DNA from: Pagrus major
Lineage: Eukaryota; Chordata; Actinopteri; Spariformes; Sparidae
Assembly (NCBI RefSeq): GCF_040436345.1
Contig: NC_133216.1
Coordinates: 19,704,792-19,768,791 of the forward strand
DNA length: 64,000 nt
Direction of reading: 5' to 3'
In this document: positions 49,401 to 62,700 of the stretch, piece by piece
Layout of the letters: the number at the start of each line of letters is the position of its first letter
Numbering within the stretch: position 1 is the stretch's first letter
Translations under genes and position numbers: made by a program
The notes under the pieces: model-generated
Told to the model about the DNA's origin: nothing
What the model saw: the letters and a program-made list of their open reading frames with translations, nothing else
Database searches by the model: none

Positions 49401-49793
49401 TTTTCCTGAGATGACACAAAGGTGAAACAAGAATAAAATGAAGGTTTATTCCAAGGAATGAGCATCTCTGTACTTTCATGAACCCACTGACAGGAGTAGC
49501 ATGTTTAAAATGTAGTTCAACAGACATTGACCTTCTCTTGTTTACACAGACCAAGCATGTCAACACATTGCTCCCACTTACAGCATATAAACGACTTTCA
49601 GCAAGACTGTCCCATCTTGTAAATCTTCGATAGCTAATTCTCGGTCGGACAGCTTTACACTGTTAACCTGTAATGAGAGAGTTTGACAGGTTGGTTAAAT
49701 AAGACAGCAACTATCTAACGATGCACTTTACTTATAATGTAACAATTAACTTACCCAGCTGAGAAGAGCCTTAACACCCAAGTTAATCGTCAT
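34500..49793 (-). CDS. numa1: NuMA, nuclear mitotic apparatus protein (23 coding exons)
   Basis: Spindle-pole and cortical protein that links dynein and LGN to microtubules and also acts in the nucleus. Exons: 49793-49755, 49667-49582, 49405-49332, 48878-48790, 48709-48635, 48502-48409, 48256-48097, 47709-47570, 47382-47271, 46904-46787, 46563-46423, 45998-45885, 45763-41123, 40861-40652, 40476-40268, 39987-39862, 38926-38821, 38416-38218, 37868-37732, 37488-37195, 36720-36619, 36507-36190 and a tentative last exon 34523-34500. They join to about 2535 residues (human about 2115). Residues 1-205 match the hook-like N-terminal domain (ALLSWVNSVKL). A long coiled coil runs from about 230 to 2031; exon 13 alone codes 1547 residues. 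The tail keeps NuMA landmarks: LETLYFTPINN, RRRTTQVINITLTK, IGLPGYRRST, the LGN-binding EDWLRIAELQARNKACLPHL (exon 19), TDEELRTGDP and RRQSMVFTIENTPK, then basic SPGK/SP motifs. The giant exon is also a feature of mammalian NUMA1. The final seven codons are uncertain: other acceptors in exon 23 or read-through of exon 22 (stop at 36154) remain possible. Confidence 0.93.
39303..39478 (+). mobile_element. tRNA-derived SINE copy in numa1 intron 16
   Basis: The body ggccctttgccgcatgtcgt, the following ctctctctcatcctg run and the tail aagccatgaaaaggccaaaa plus (aataaaa)n match, from memory, a SINE family common in percomorph fish. The 5' tRNA-like head is shortened (ggggccgccccggtggagca). It is in antisense orientation to numa1. 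Confidence 0.6.
42023..45082 (-). repeat. Twelve gapless 85-codon (255-bp) repeats in the numa1 coiled-coil exon
   Basis: The first bases of successive units fall exactly every 255 bases (45082, 44827, 44572, 44317, 44062, 43807, 43552, 43297, 43042, 42787, 42532, 42277; the next, incomplete unit starts at 42022). Units open with a motif like QAKE-LLAKQEQES and close with a SLK/SLE-...-NQV-type end. Three unit types recur: QSKENLFAEQ units 3, 7 and 10, each followed by an IEELRKHSA unit (4, 8, 11). Units 7-9 and 10-12 are near-identical triplets. They cover about residues 642-1661. Confidence 0.85.
47105..47149. repeat. (ATT)n microsatellite in numa1 intron 9
   Basis: Interrupted run of ATT triplets in the intron between exons 9 and 10. 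Confidence 0.85.
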
Positions 49794-49833
49794 CTTGGCT
49801 GGCTGACCCTTTATCTCAAAGGGCTTTCAACCT

Positions 49834-50390
49834 AGAAGCGAAGAAACACAGTCTAAACCAGCGTATGCTGCTAGTATTATCAAGCCAACTAGCTGATGTG
49901 CACATATCAACAAAGCTGGGCTCATTACTTTTCATCGACATCTTGCTAATTAAGTAATTAAAGTTATCGATAACGCCTCTTAAATCATTAGACTTTACGA
50001 ATTTGATTGCACAATGCTAACTTAGTGTTAGCAAGGTGCTGTTAACATTAGTGTTAACCTACATTCGTTAGCTAACAGTTACAGTACCGCTAACTGTAAC
50101 TTCATGAGTGTTAATGAAAGTTAGTTCTTGAAGAACAACGGTAATAAAATGTTGCTTCAGAGCAGAGACTTACCGTAAAAGCCGAAGACTTCCGCCAACT
50201 TTTCTGTATCGTATTTAACTATTAATGGTTCTCCTGCAGCCCTTTCATCTGACTGACTACACGGAGCGCCTGGTACGAAATAAACAGTCCCATGCGAAGC
50301 CGGATAAAATTCAAAAAGGCTGCTGAAGATTGAACCAGCCAATCCGTTTTGACTAATGTAACGCGTCAGAAAATAGGCGCAGATGATTGG
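49834..50390 (-). promoter_or_regulatory. numa1 5' UTR exon and cell-cycle-type promoter
   Basis: On the - strand an acceptor (cttctag) near 49836 precedes the coding first exon, and a donor (gtaagt) at about 50174 ends an untranslated exon upstream. The region holds CCAAT boxes in opposite orientations (50339-50343 and 50386-50390), an ACGCGT at 50361-50366 and, on the - strand, TTTGAA (50310-50315), a CHR-type element. Paired CCAAT boxes with a CHR are known in promoters of genes switched on in G2/M, which fits NuMA. Occupancy is inference. Confidence 0.5.
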
Positions 50391-50399
50391 TGCAAAAAC

Positions 50400-51135
50400 C
50401 GGAAGTTATCTGAGCGATGCGTTCGTTATCAACGTCGGGGTGCTCGGTTTTAAAGGTAGGCGGAGAAGGACCGCTAGAATAAGGCTCAAAACGTTTTGTT
50501 TATCACTCAATTAATAAAAAACTTTTTAAAAAAAACAACTTTATGGTTATTTGACGTCATCATCAGCCAGTCTGCAGCGGGTTAAACCAAGGACGTTTAG
50601 GGTTGAACCCGTGTTTAGTGCAGACTTCGCAAACCCGGATGAATTTCGGTGTACGCCGGTATAGAATTTAAATGTGTTTCCAGCAAGCAAGAGAATCATC
50701 CTATACACACAAACACCGATTTGTTTAAACTAACACATCGGTCATTGTTAGCCGGTTATCATCACGACGACAAATTAAAAATCACAAAATATTCATATTT
50801 TACTAGAAGCCAGTAGGCAAACCCAATTTAACTGTAATCTACACAGATAGTGTAATCCAACTACAAATCCCACAAAGAACAGGTGTAGTGCCGAAAAACG
50901 ACTGCCCCCGACGGGAACGCGCATCACTTCAGAGGAAGTGGGCGTAGGTCTACTACGGGTCAGCTGGCAGATGCAGCACCGAGAGAAATGTTTTTTTTAC
51001 TGTGCAGTCCTGTAGCCCAAGTGAAGAGGCTACGGAAAAAGAACGTCGGAGATAAAAAAGTAACCTGATGTTTCCATAATGTAGGCTAGTTGTCAACAAT
51101 TGATGAGGGTAGATGCTTTACCTTGCCACACAGGG
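50400..51135. other. Region between numa1 promoter and satellite, no gene supported
   Basis: A short + strand frame at 50988-51062 (starting MFFLLCSPVAQVKRL) ends before a possible donor gtaacc and could be a first exon of a divergent gene, but nothing downstream supports it because satellite follows. A diverged copy of the satellite terminus lies at 50889-50909. Confidence 0.4.
50889..50909 (+). repeat. Isolated diverged copy of the satellite terminal motif
   Basis: tgccgaaaaacgactgc differs from the array terminus tgccgaaaagtgactgc at two positions and is followed by a C-rich stretch in place of accctg. It stands 247 bases before the array. Confidence 0.5.
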
Positions 51136-53576
51136 TGCCGAAAAGTGACTGCACCCTATAACTCTGGATTGGGAGGGGTTACATTCTCTGTCTTTTCAGC
51201 ATTAATAGTAGAGGAAACCAGGTGCATGTACAGTGAATTTGGTCAATATCACTCCTTGCAATAAGGACTTACAGGGTGCAGTCACTTTTCGGCAGGGCCT
51301 GCCGAAAAGTGACTGCACCCTGTAACTCTGGATTGGGAGGGGTTACATTCTCTGTCTTTTCAGCATTAATAGTAGAGGAAACCAGGTGCATGTACAGTGA
51401 ATTTGGTCAATATCACTCCTTGCAATCCAGAGTTACAGGGTGCAGTCACTTTTCGGCAGAGGAAACCAGGTGCATGTACAGTGAATTTGGTCAATATCAC
51501 TCCTTGCAATAAGGACTTACAGGGTGCAGTCACTTTTCGGCAGAGGAAACCAGGTGCATGTACAGTGAATTTGGTCAATATCACTCCTTGCAATCCAGAG
51601 TTACAGGGTGCAGTCACTTTTCGGCAGGCCCTGCCAAAAAGTGACTGCACCCTATAACTCTGGATTGGGAGGGGTTACATTCTCTGTCTTTTCAGCATTA
51701 ATAGTAGAGGAAACCAGGTGCATGTACAGTGAATTTGGTCAATATCACTCCTTGCAATAAGGACTTACAGGGTGCAGTCACTTTTCGGCAGAGGAAACCA
51801 GGTGCATGTACAGTGAATTTGGTCAATATCACTCCTTGCAATAAGGACTTACAGGGTGCAGTCACTTTTCGGCAGGGCCTGCCGAAAAGTGACTGCACCC
51901 TGTAACTCTGGATTGGGAGGGGTTACATTCTCTCTCTTTTCAGCATTAATAGTAGAGGAAACCAGGTGCATGTACAGTGAATTTGGTCAATATCACTCCT
52001 TGCAATCCAGAGTTACAGGGTGCAGTCACTTTTCGGCAGGCCCTGCCAAAAAGTGACTGCACCCTGTAACTCTGGATTGGGAGGGGTTACATTCTCTGTC
52101 TTTTCAGCATTAATAGTAGAGGAAACCAGGTGCATGTACAGTGAATTTGGTCAATATCACTCCTTGCAATAAGGACTTACAGAGTGCAGTCACTTTTCAG
52201 CAGGGCCTGCCGAAAAGTGACTGCACCCTGTAACTCTGGATTGGGAGGGGTTACATTCTCTGTCTTTTCAGCATTAATAGTAGAGGAAACCAGGTGCATG
52301 TACAGTGAATTTGGTCAATATCACTCCTTGCAATAAGGACTTACAGAGTGCAGTCACTTTTCGGCAGGGCCTGCCGAAAAGTGACTGCACCCTGTAACTC
52401 TGGATTGGGAGGGGCTACATTCTCTGTCTTTTCAGCGTTAATAGTAGAGGAAACCAGGTGCATGTACAGTGAATTTGGTCAATATCACTCCTTGCAATCC
52501 AGAGTTACAGGGTGCAGTCACTTTTCGGCAGGCCCTGCCAAAAAGTGACTGCACCCTATAACTCTGGATTGGGAGGGGTTACATTCTCTGTCTTTTCAGC
52601 ATTAATAGTAGAGGAAACCAGGTGCATGTACAGTGAATTTGGTCAATATCACTCCTTGCAATAAGGACTTACAGGGTGCAGTCACTTTTCGGCAGAGGAA
52701 ACCAGGTGCATGTACAGTGAATTTGGTCAATATCACTCCTTGCAATAAGGACTTACAGGGTGCAGTCACTTTTCGGCAGAGGAAACAAGGTGCATGTACA
52801 GTGAATTTGGTCAATATCACTCCTTGCAATAAGGACTTACAGGGTGCAGTCACTTTTCGGCGGGGCATGCCGAAAAGTGACTGCACCCTGTAACTCTGGA
52901 TTGGGAGGGGTTACATTCTCTGTCTTTTCAGCATTAATAGTAGAGGAAACCAGGTGCATGTACAGTGAATTTGGTCAATATCACTCCTTGCAATAAGGAC
53001 TTACAGAGTGCAGTCACTTTTCAGCAGGGCCTGCCGAAAAGTGACTGCACCCTGTAACTCTGGATTGGGAGGGGCTACATTCTCTGTCTTTTCAGCATTA
53101 ATAGTAGAGGAAACCAGGTGCATGTACAGTGAATTTGGTCAATATCATTCCTTGCAATAAGGACTTATAGGGTGCAGTCACTTTTCGGCAGAGGAAACCA
53201 GGTGCATGTACAGTGAATTTGGTAAATATCACTCCTTGCAATAAGGACTTACAGGGTGCAGTCACTTTTCGGCAGGGCCTGCCGAAAAGTGACTGCACCC
53301 TGTAACTCTGGATTGGGAGGGGCTACATTCTCTGTCTTTTCAGCATTAATAGTAGAGGAAACCAGGTGCATGTACAGTGAATTTGGTCAATATCACTCCT
53401 TGCAATAAGGACTTACAGGGTGCAGTCACTTTTCGGCAGGCTCTGCCGAAAAGTGACTGCACCCTGTAACTCTGGATTGGGAGGGGTTACATTCTCTCTC
53501 TTTTCAGCATTAATAGTAGAGGAAACCAGGTGCATGTACAGTGAATTTGGTCAATATCACTCCTTGCAATAAGGAC

Positions 53577-53633
53577 TTACAGGGTGCAGTCACTTTTCGG
53601 CAGGGCCTGCCGAAAAGTGACTGCACCCTGTAA
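53577..53633. repeat. Example of the 57-bp module-junction palindrome
   Basis: Two perfect 28-base inverted arms meet around a single central G (core cggcagg-g-cctgccg). The same structure recurs at most long-module junctions of the array. Confidence 0.9.
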
Positions 53634-54960
53634 CTCTGGATTGGGAGGGGTTACATTCTCTGTCTTTTCAGCATTAATAGTAGAGGAAACCAGGTGCATG
53701 TACAGTGAATTTGGTCAATATCACTCCTTGCAATAAGGACTTACAGGGTGCAGTCACTTTTCAGCAGAGGAAACCAGGTGCATGTACAGTGAATTTGGTC
53801 AATATCACTCCTTGCAATAAGGACTTACAGGGTGCAGTCACTTTTCGGCAGGGCCTGCCGAAAAGTGACTGCACCCTGTAACTCTGGATTGGGAGGGGTT
53901 ACATTCTCTCTCTTTTCAGCATTAATAGTAGAGGAAACCAGGTGCATGTACAGTGAATTTGGTCAATATCACTCCTTGCAATAAGGACTTACAGGGTGCA
54001 GTCACTTTTCGGCAGAGGAAACCAGGTGCATGTAAAGTGAATTTGGTCAATATCACTCCTTGCAATAAGGACTTACAGGGTGCAGTCACTTTTCGGCAGG
54101 GCCTGCCGAAAAGTGACTGCACCCTGTAACTCTGGATTGGGAGGGGTTACATTCTCTGTCTTTTCAGCATTAATAGTAGAGGAAACCAGGTGCATGTACA
54201 GTGAATTTGGTCAATATCACTCCTTGCAATAAGGACTTACAGGGTGCAGTCACTTTTCGGCAGGGCCTGCCGAAAAGTGACTGCACCCTGTAACTCTGGA
54301 TTGGGAGGGGTTACATTCTCTCTCTTTTCAGCATTAATAGTAGAGGAAACCAGGTGCATGTACAGTGAATTTGGTCAATATCACTCCTTGCAATAAGGAC
54401 TTACAGGGTGCAGTCACTTTTCGGCAGAGGAAACCAGGTGCATGTACAGTGAATTTGGTCAATATCACTCCTTGCAATAAGGACTTACAGGGTGCAGTCA
54501 CTTTTCGGCAGGGCCTGCCGAAAAGTGACTGCACCCTGTAACTCTGGATTGGGAGGGGCTACATTCTCTGTCTTTTCAGCATTAATAGTAGAGGAAACCA
54601 GGTGCATGTACAGTGAATTTGGTCAATATCACTCCTTGCAATAAGGACTTACAGAGTGCAGTCACTTTTCAGCAGGGCCTGCCGAAAAGTGACTGCACCC
54701 TGTAACTCTGGATTGGGAGGGGTTACATTCTCTGTCTTTTCAGCATTAATAGTAGAGGAAACCAGGCGCATGTACAGTGAATTTGGTCAATATCATTCCT
54801 TGCAATAAGGACTTACAGGGTGCAGTCACTTTTCGGCAGAGGAAACCAGGTGCATGTACAGTGAATTTGGTCAATATCACTCCTTGCAATAAGGACTTAC
54901 AGAGTGCAGTCACTTTTCAGCAGGGCCTGCCGAAAAGTGACTGCACCCTGTAACTCTGGA

Positions 54961-55011
54961 TTGCAAGGAGTGATATTGACCAAATTCACTGTACATGCAC
55001 CTGGTTTCCTC
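54961..55011 (-). repeat. Inverted short-module segment, copy 1
   Basis: Here the ttgcaaggagtgatattgac segment appears in reverse orientation relative to the rest of the array, joined directly to a left terminus. Confidence 0.9.
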
Positions 55012-58000
55012 TGCCGAAAAGTGACTGCACCCTGTAACTCTGGATTGGGAGGGGTTACATTCTCTCTCTTTTCAGCATTAATAGTAGAGGAAACCAGGTG
55101 CATGTACAGTGAATTTGGTCAATATCACTCCTTGCAATAAGGACTTACAGGGTGCAGTCACTTTTCGGCAGGGCCTGCCGAAAAGTGACTGCACCCTGTA
55201 ACTCTGGATTGGGAGGGGTTACATTCTCTGTCTTTTCAGCATTAATAGTAGAGGAAACCAGGTGCATGTACAGTGAATTTGGTCAATATCACTCCTTGCA
55301 ATCCAGAGTTACAGGGTGCAGTCACTTTTCGGCAGGCCCTGCCAAAAAGTGACTGCACCCTGTAACTCTGGATTGGGAGGGGTTACATTCTCTGTCTTTT
55401 CAGCATTAATAGTAGAGGAAACCAGGTGCATGTACAGTGAATTTGGTCAATATCACTCCTTGCAATAAGGACTTACAGGGTGCAGTCACTTTTCGGCAGG
55501 GCCTGCCGAAAAGTGACTGCACCCTGTAACTCTGGATTGGGAGGGGTTACATTCTCTGTCTTTTCAGCATTAATAGTAGAGGAAACCAGGTGCATGTACA
55601 GTGAATTTGGTCAATATCACTCCTTGCAATCCAGAGTTACAGGGTGCAGTCACTTTTCGGCAGGCCCTGCCAAAAAGTGACTGCACCCTGTAACTCTGGA
55701 TTGGGAGGGGTTACATTCTCTGTCTTTTCAGCATTAACAGTAGAGGAAACCAGGTGCATGTACAGTGAATTTGGTCAATATCACTCCTTGCAATAAGGAC
55801 TTACAGAGTGCAGTCACTTTTCAGCAGGGCCTGCCGAAAAGTGACTGCACCCTGTAACTCTGGATTGGGAGGGGTTACATTCTCTGTCTTTTCAGCATTA
55901 ATAGTAGAGGAAACCAGGTGCATGTACAGTGAATTTGGTCAATATCACTCCTTGCAATAAGGACTTACAGAGTGCAGTCACTTTTCGGCAGGGCCTGCCG
56001 AAAAGTGACTGCACCCTGTAACTCTGGATTGGGAGGGGCTACATTCTCTGTCTTTTCAGCGTTAATAGTAGAGGAAACCAGGTGCATGTACAGTGAATTT
56101 GGTCAATATCACTCCTTGCAATCCAGAGTTACAGGGTGCAGTCACTTTTCGGCAGGCCCTGCCAAAAAGTGACTGCACCCTATAACTCTGGATTGGGAGG
56201 GGTTACATTCTCTGTCTTTTCAGCATTAATAGTAGAGGAAACCAGGTGCATGTACAGTGAATTTGGTCAATATCACTCCTTGCAATAAGGACTTACAGAG
56301 TGCAGTCACTTTTCAGCAGGGCCTGCCGAAAAGTGACTGCACCCTGTAACTCTGGATTGGGAGGGGCTACATTCTCTGTCTTTTCAGCATTAATAGTAGA
56401 GGAAACCAGGTGCATGTACAGTGAATTTGGTCAATATCACTCCTTGCAATAAGGACTTACAGGGTGCAGTCACTTTTCGGCAGGGCCTGCCGAAAAGTGA
56501 CTGCACCCTGTAACTCTGGATTGGGAGGGGTTACATTCTCTGTCTTTTCAGCATTAATAGTAGAGGAAACCAGGTGCATGTACAGTGAATTTGGTCAATA
56601 TCACTCCTTGCAATAAGGACTTACAGGGTGCAGTCACTTTTCGGCAGAGGAAACCAGGTGCATGTACAGTGAATTTGGTCAATATCACTCCTTGCAATAA
56701 GGACTTACAGGGTGCAGTCACTTTTCGGCAGAGGAAACAAGGTGCATGTACAGTGAATTTGGTCAATATCACTCCTTGCAATAAGGACTTACAGGGTGCA
56801 GTCACTTTTCGGCGGGGCATGCCGAAAAGTGACTGCACCCTGTAACTCTGGATTGGGAGGGGTTACATTCTCTGTCTTTTCAGCATTAATAGTAGAGGAA
56901 ACCAGGTGCATGTACAGTGAATTTGGTCAATATCACTCCTTGCAATAAGGACTTACAGAGTGCAGTCACTTTTCAGCAGGGCCTGCCGAAAAGTGACTGC
57001 ACCCTGTAACTCTGGATTGGGAGGGGCTACATTCTCTGTCTTTTCAGCATTAATAGTAGAGGAAACCAGGTGCATGTACAGTGAATTTGGTCAATATCAC
57101 TCCTTGCAATCCAGAGTTACAGGGTGCAGTCACTTTTCGGCAGGCCCTGCCAAAAAGTGACTGCACCCTGTAACTCTGGATTGGGAGGGGTTACATTCTC
57201 TGTCTTTTCAGCATTAATAGTAGAGGAAACCAGGTGCATGTACAGTGAATTTGGTCAATATCACTCCTTGCAATAAGGACTTACAGAGTGCAGTCACTTT
57301 TCAGCAGGGCCTGCCGAAAAGTGACTGCACCCTGTAACTCTGGATTGGGAGGGGTTACATTCTCTGTCTTTTCAGCATTAATAGTAGAGGAAACCAGGTG
57401 CATGTACAGTGAATTTGGTCAATATCACTCCTTGCAATAAGGACTTACAGAGTGCAGTCACTTTTCGGCAGGGCCTGCCGAAAAGTGACTGCACCCTGTA
57501 ACTCTGGATTGGGAGGGGCTACATTCTCTGTCTTTTCAGCGTTAATAGTAGAGGAAACCAGGTGCATGTACAGTGAATTTGGTCAATATCACTCCTTGCA
57601 ATCCAGAGTTACAGGGTGCAGTCACTTTTCGGCAGGCCCTGCCAAAAAGTGACTGCACCCTATAACTCTGGATTGGGAGGGGTTACATTCTCTGTCTTTT
57701 CAGCATTAATAGTAGAGGAAACCAGGTGCATGTACAGTGAATTTGGTCAATATCACTCCTTGCAATAAGGACTTACAGGGTGCAGTCACTTTTCGGCAGA
57801 GGAAACCAGGTGCATGTACAGTGAATTTGGTCAATATCACTCCTTGCAATAAGGACTTACAGAGTGCAGTCACTTTTCAGCAGGGCCTGCCGAAAAGTGA
57901 CTGCACCCTGTAACTCTGGATTGGGAGGGGCTACATTCTCTGTCTTTTCAGCATTAATAGTAGAGGAAACCAGGTGCATGTACAGTGAATTTGGTCAATA

Positions 58001-59652
58001 TCATTCCTTGCAATAAGGACTTATAGGGTGCAGTCACTTTTCGGCAGAGGAAACCAGGTGCATGTACAGTGAATTTGGTCAATATCACTCCTTGCAATAA
58101 GGACTTACAGGGTGCAGTCACTTTTCGGCAGGGCCTGCCGAAAAGTGACTGCACCCTGTAACTCTGGATTGGGAGGGGCTACATTCTCTGTCTTTTCAGC
58201 ATTAATAGTAGAGGAAACCAGGTGCATGTACAGTGAATTTGGTCAATATCACTCCTTGCAATAAGGACTTACAGGGTGCAGTCACTTTTCGGCAGGCTCT
58301 GCCGAAAAGTGACTGCACCCTGTAACTCTGGATTGGGAGGGGTTACATTCTCTCTCTTTTCAGCATTAATAGTAGAGGAAACCAGGTGCATGTACAGTGA
58401 ATTTGGTCAATATCACTCCTTGCAATAAGGACTTACAGGGTGCAGTCACTTTTCGGCAGAGGAAACCAGGTGCATGTACAGTGAATTTGGTCAATATCAC
58501 TCCTTGCAATAAGGACTTACAGGGTGCAGTCACTTTTCGGCAGGGCCTGCCGAAAAGTGACTGCACCCTGTAACTCTGGATTGGGAGGGGTTACATTCTC
58601 TGTCTTTTCAGCATTAATAGTAGAGGAAACCAGGTGCATGTACAGTGAATTTGGTCAATATCACTCCTTGCAATAAGGACTTACAGGGTGCAGTCACTTT
58701 TCGGCAGGGCCTGCCGAAAAGTGACTGCACCCTGTAACTCTGGATTGGGAGGGGTTACATTCTCTGTCTTTTCAGCATTAATAGTAGAGGAAACCAGGTG
58801 CATGTACAGTGAATTTGGTCAATATCACTCCTTGCAATAAGGACTTACAGGGTGCAGTCACTTTTCAGCAGAGGAAACCAGGTGCATGTACAGTGAATTT
58901 GGTCAATATCACTCCTTGCAATAAGGACTTACAGGGTGCAGTCACTTTTCGGCAGGGCCTGCCGAAAAGTGACTGCACCCTGTAACTCTGGATTGGGAGG
59001 GGTTACATTCTCTCTCTTTTCAGCATTAATAGTAGAGGAAACCAGGTGCATGTACAGTGAATTTGGTCAATATCACTCCTTGCAATAAGGACTTACAGGG
59101 TGCAGTCACTTTTCGGCAGAGGAAACCAGGTGCATGTAAAGTGAATTTGGTCAATATCACTCCTTGCAATAAGGACTTACAGGGTGCAGTCACTTTTCGG
59201 CAGGGCCTGCCGAAAAGTGACTGCACCCTGTAACTCTGGATTGGGAGGGGTTACATTCTCTGTCTTTTCAGCATTAATAGTAGAGGAAACCAGGTGCATG
59301 TACAGTGAATTTGGTCAATATCACTCCTTGCAATAAGGACTTACAGGGTGCAGTCACTTTTCGGCAGGGCCTGCCGAAAAGTGACTGCACCCTGTAACTC
59401 TGGATTGGGAGGGGTTACATTCTCTGTCTTTTCAGCATTAATAGTAGAGGAAACCAGGCGCATGTACAGTGAATTTGGTCAATATCATTCCTTGCAATAA
59501 GGACTTACAGGGTGCAGTCACTTTTCGGCAGAGGAAACCAGGTGCATGTACAGTGAATTTGGTCAATATCACTCCTTGCAATAAGGACTTACAGAGTGCA
59601 GTCACTTTTCAGCAGGGCCTGCCGAAAAGTGACTGCACCCTGTAACTCTGGA

Positions 59653-59703
59653 TTGCAAGGAGTGATATTGACCAAATTCACTGTACATGCACCTGGTTTC
59701 CTC
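59653..59703 (-). repeat. Inverted short-module segment, copy 2
   Basis: Same inverted segment and same junctions, exactly 4692 bases after copy 1. Confidence 0.9.
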
Positions 59704-62700
59704 TGCCGAAAAGTGACTGCACCCTGTAACTCTGGATTGGGAGGGGTTACATTCTCTCTCTTTTCAGCATTAATAGTAGAGGAAACCAGGTGCATGTACA
59801 GTGAATTTGGTCAATATCACTCCTTGCAATAAGGACTTACAGGGTGCAGTCACTTTTCGGCAGGGCCTGCCGAAAAGTGACTGCACCCTGTAACTCTGGA
59901 TTGGGAGGGGTTACATTCTCTGTCTTTTCAGCATTAATAGTAGAGGAAACCAGGTGCATGTACAGTGAATTTGGTCAATATCACTCCTTGCAATCCAGAG
60001 TTACAGGGTGCAGTCACTTTTCGGCAGGCCCTGCCAAAAAGTGACTGCACCCTGTAACTCTGGATTGGGAGGGGTTACATTCTCTGTCTTTTCAGCATTA
60101 ATAGTAGAGGAAACCAGGTGCATGTACAGTGAATTTGGTCAATATCACTCCTTGCAATAAGGACTTACAGGGTGCAGTCACTTTTCGGCAGGGCCTGCCG
60201 AAAAGTGACTGCACCCTGTAACTCTGGATTGGGAGGGGTTACATTCTCTGTCTTTTCAGCATTAATAGTAGAGGAAACCAGGTGCATGTACAGTGAATTT
60301 GGTCAATATCACTCCTTGCAATCCAGAGTTACAGGGTGCAGTCACTTTTCGGCAGGCCCTGCCAAAAAGTGACTGCACCCTATAACTCTGGATTGGGAGG
60401 GGTTACATTCTCTGTCTTTTCAGCATTAATAGTAGAGGAAACCAGGTGCATGTACAGTGAATTTGGTCAATATCACTCCTTGCAATAAGGACTTACAGAG
60501 TGCAGTCACTTTTCAGCAGGGCCTGCCAAAAAGTGACTGCACCCTGTAACTCTGGATTGGGAGGGGCTACATTCTCTGTCTTTTCAGCATTAATAGTAGA
60601 GGAAACCAGGTGCATGTACAGTGAATTTGGTCAATATCACTCCTTGCAATAAGGACTTACAGGGTGCAGTCACTTTTCGGCAGGGCCTGCCGAAAAGTGA
60701 CTGCACCCTGTAACTCTGGATTGGGAGGGGTTACATTCTCTGTCTTTTCAGCATTAATAGTAGAGGAAACCAGGTGCATGTACAGTGAATTTGGTCAATA
60801 TCACTCCTTGCAATAAGGACTTACAGGGTGCAGTCACTTTTCGGCAGAGGAAACCAGGTGCATGTACAGTGAATTTGGTCAATATCACTCCTTGCAATAA
60901 GGACTTACAGGGTGCAGTCACTTTTCGGCAGAGGAAACAAGGTGCATGTACAGTGAATTTGGTCAATATCACTCCTTGCAATAAGGACTTACAGGGTGCA
61001 GTCACTTTTCGGCGGGGCATGCCGAAAAGTGACTGCACCCTGTAACTCTGGATTGGGAGGGGTTACATTCTCTGTCTTTTCAGCATTAATAGTAGAGGAA
61101 ACCAGGTGCATGTACAGTGAATTTGGTCAATATCACTCCTTGCAATAAGGACTTACAGAGTGCAGTCACTTTTCAGCAGGGCCTGCCGAAAAGTGACTGC
61201 ACCCTGTAACTCTGGATTGGGAGGGGCTACATTCTCTGTCTTTTCAGCATTAATAGTAGAGGAAACCAGGTGCATGTACAGTGAATTTGGTCAATATCAT
61301 TCCTTGCAAAAAGGACTTATAGGGTGCAGTCACTTTTCGGCAGAGGAAACCAGGTGCATGTACAGTGAATTTGGTCAATATCACTCCTTGCAATAAGGAC
61401 TTACAGGGTGCAGTCACTTTTCGGCAGGGCCTGCCGAAAAGTGACTGCACCCTGTAACTCTGGATTGGGAGGGGTTACATTCTCTGTCTTTTCAGCATTA
61501 ATAGTAGAGGAAACCAGGTGCATGTACAGTGAATTTGGTCAATATCACTCCTTGCAATAAGGACTTACAGGGTGCAGTCACTTTTCGGCAGGGCCTGCCG
61601 AAAAGTGACTGCACCCTGTAACTCTGGATTGGGAGGGGTTACATTCTCTGTCTTTTCAGCATTAATAGTAGAGGAAACCAGGTGCATGTACAGTGAATTT
61701 GGTCAATATCACTCCTTGCAATAAGGACTTACAGGGTGCAGTCACTTTTCGGCAGGGCCTGCCGAAAAGTGACTGCACCCTGTAACTCTGGATTGGGAGG
61801 GGTTACATTCTCTGTCTTTTCAGCATTAACAGTAGAGGAAACCAGGTGCATGTACAGTGAATTTGGTCAATATCACTCCTTGCAATAAGGACTTACAGAG
61901 TGCAGTCACTTTTCAGCAGGGCCTGCCGAAAAGTGACTGCACCCTGTAACTCTGGATTGGGAGGGGTTACATTCTCTCTCTTTTCAGCATTAATAGTAGA
62001 GGAAACCAGGTGCATGTACAGTGAATTTGGTCAATATCACTCCTTGCAATAAGGACTTACAGGGTGCAGTCACTTTTCGGCAGAGGAAACCAGGTGCATG
62101 TACAGTGAATTTGGTCAATATCACTCCTTGCAATAAGGACTTACAGGGTGCAGTCACTTTTCGGCAGGGCCTGCCGAAAAGTGACTGCACCCTGTAACTC
62201 TGGATTGGGAGGGGTTACATTCTCTGTCTTTTCAGCATTAATAGTAGAGGAAACCAGGTGCATGTACAGTGAATTTGGTCAATATCACTCCTTGCAATAA
62301 GGACTTACAGGGTGCAGTCACTTTTCGGCAGGGCCTGCCGAAAAGTGACTGCACCCTGTAACTCTGGATTGGGAGGGGTTACATTCTCTGTCTTTTCAGC
62401 ATTAATAGTAGAGGAAACCAGGTGCATGTACAGTGAATTTGGTCAATATCACTCCTTGCAATAAGGACTTACAGGGTGCAGTCACTTTTCGGCAGGGCCT
62501 GCCGAAAAGTGACTGCACCCTGTAACTCTGGATTGGGAGGGGTTACATTCTCTGTCTTTTCAGCATTAACAGTAGAGGAAACCAGGTGCATGTACAGTGA
62601 ATTTGGTCAATATCACTCCTTGCAATAAGGACTTACAGAGTGCAGTCACTTTTCAGCAGGGCCTGCCGAAAAGTGACTGCACCCTGTAACTCTGGATTGG

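Noticed and set aside
50988..51062. First exon of a gene divergent from numa1 (MFFLLCSPVAQVKRL...)
   Set aside because: It is only 24 codons, has a weak donor, and only satellite lies downstream in the window.
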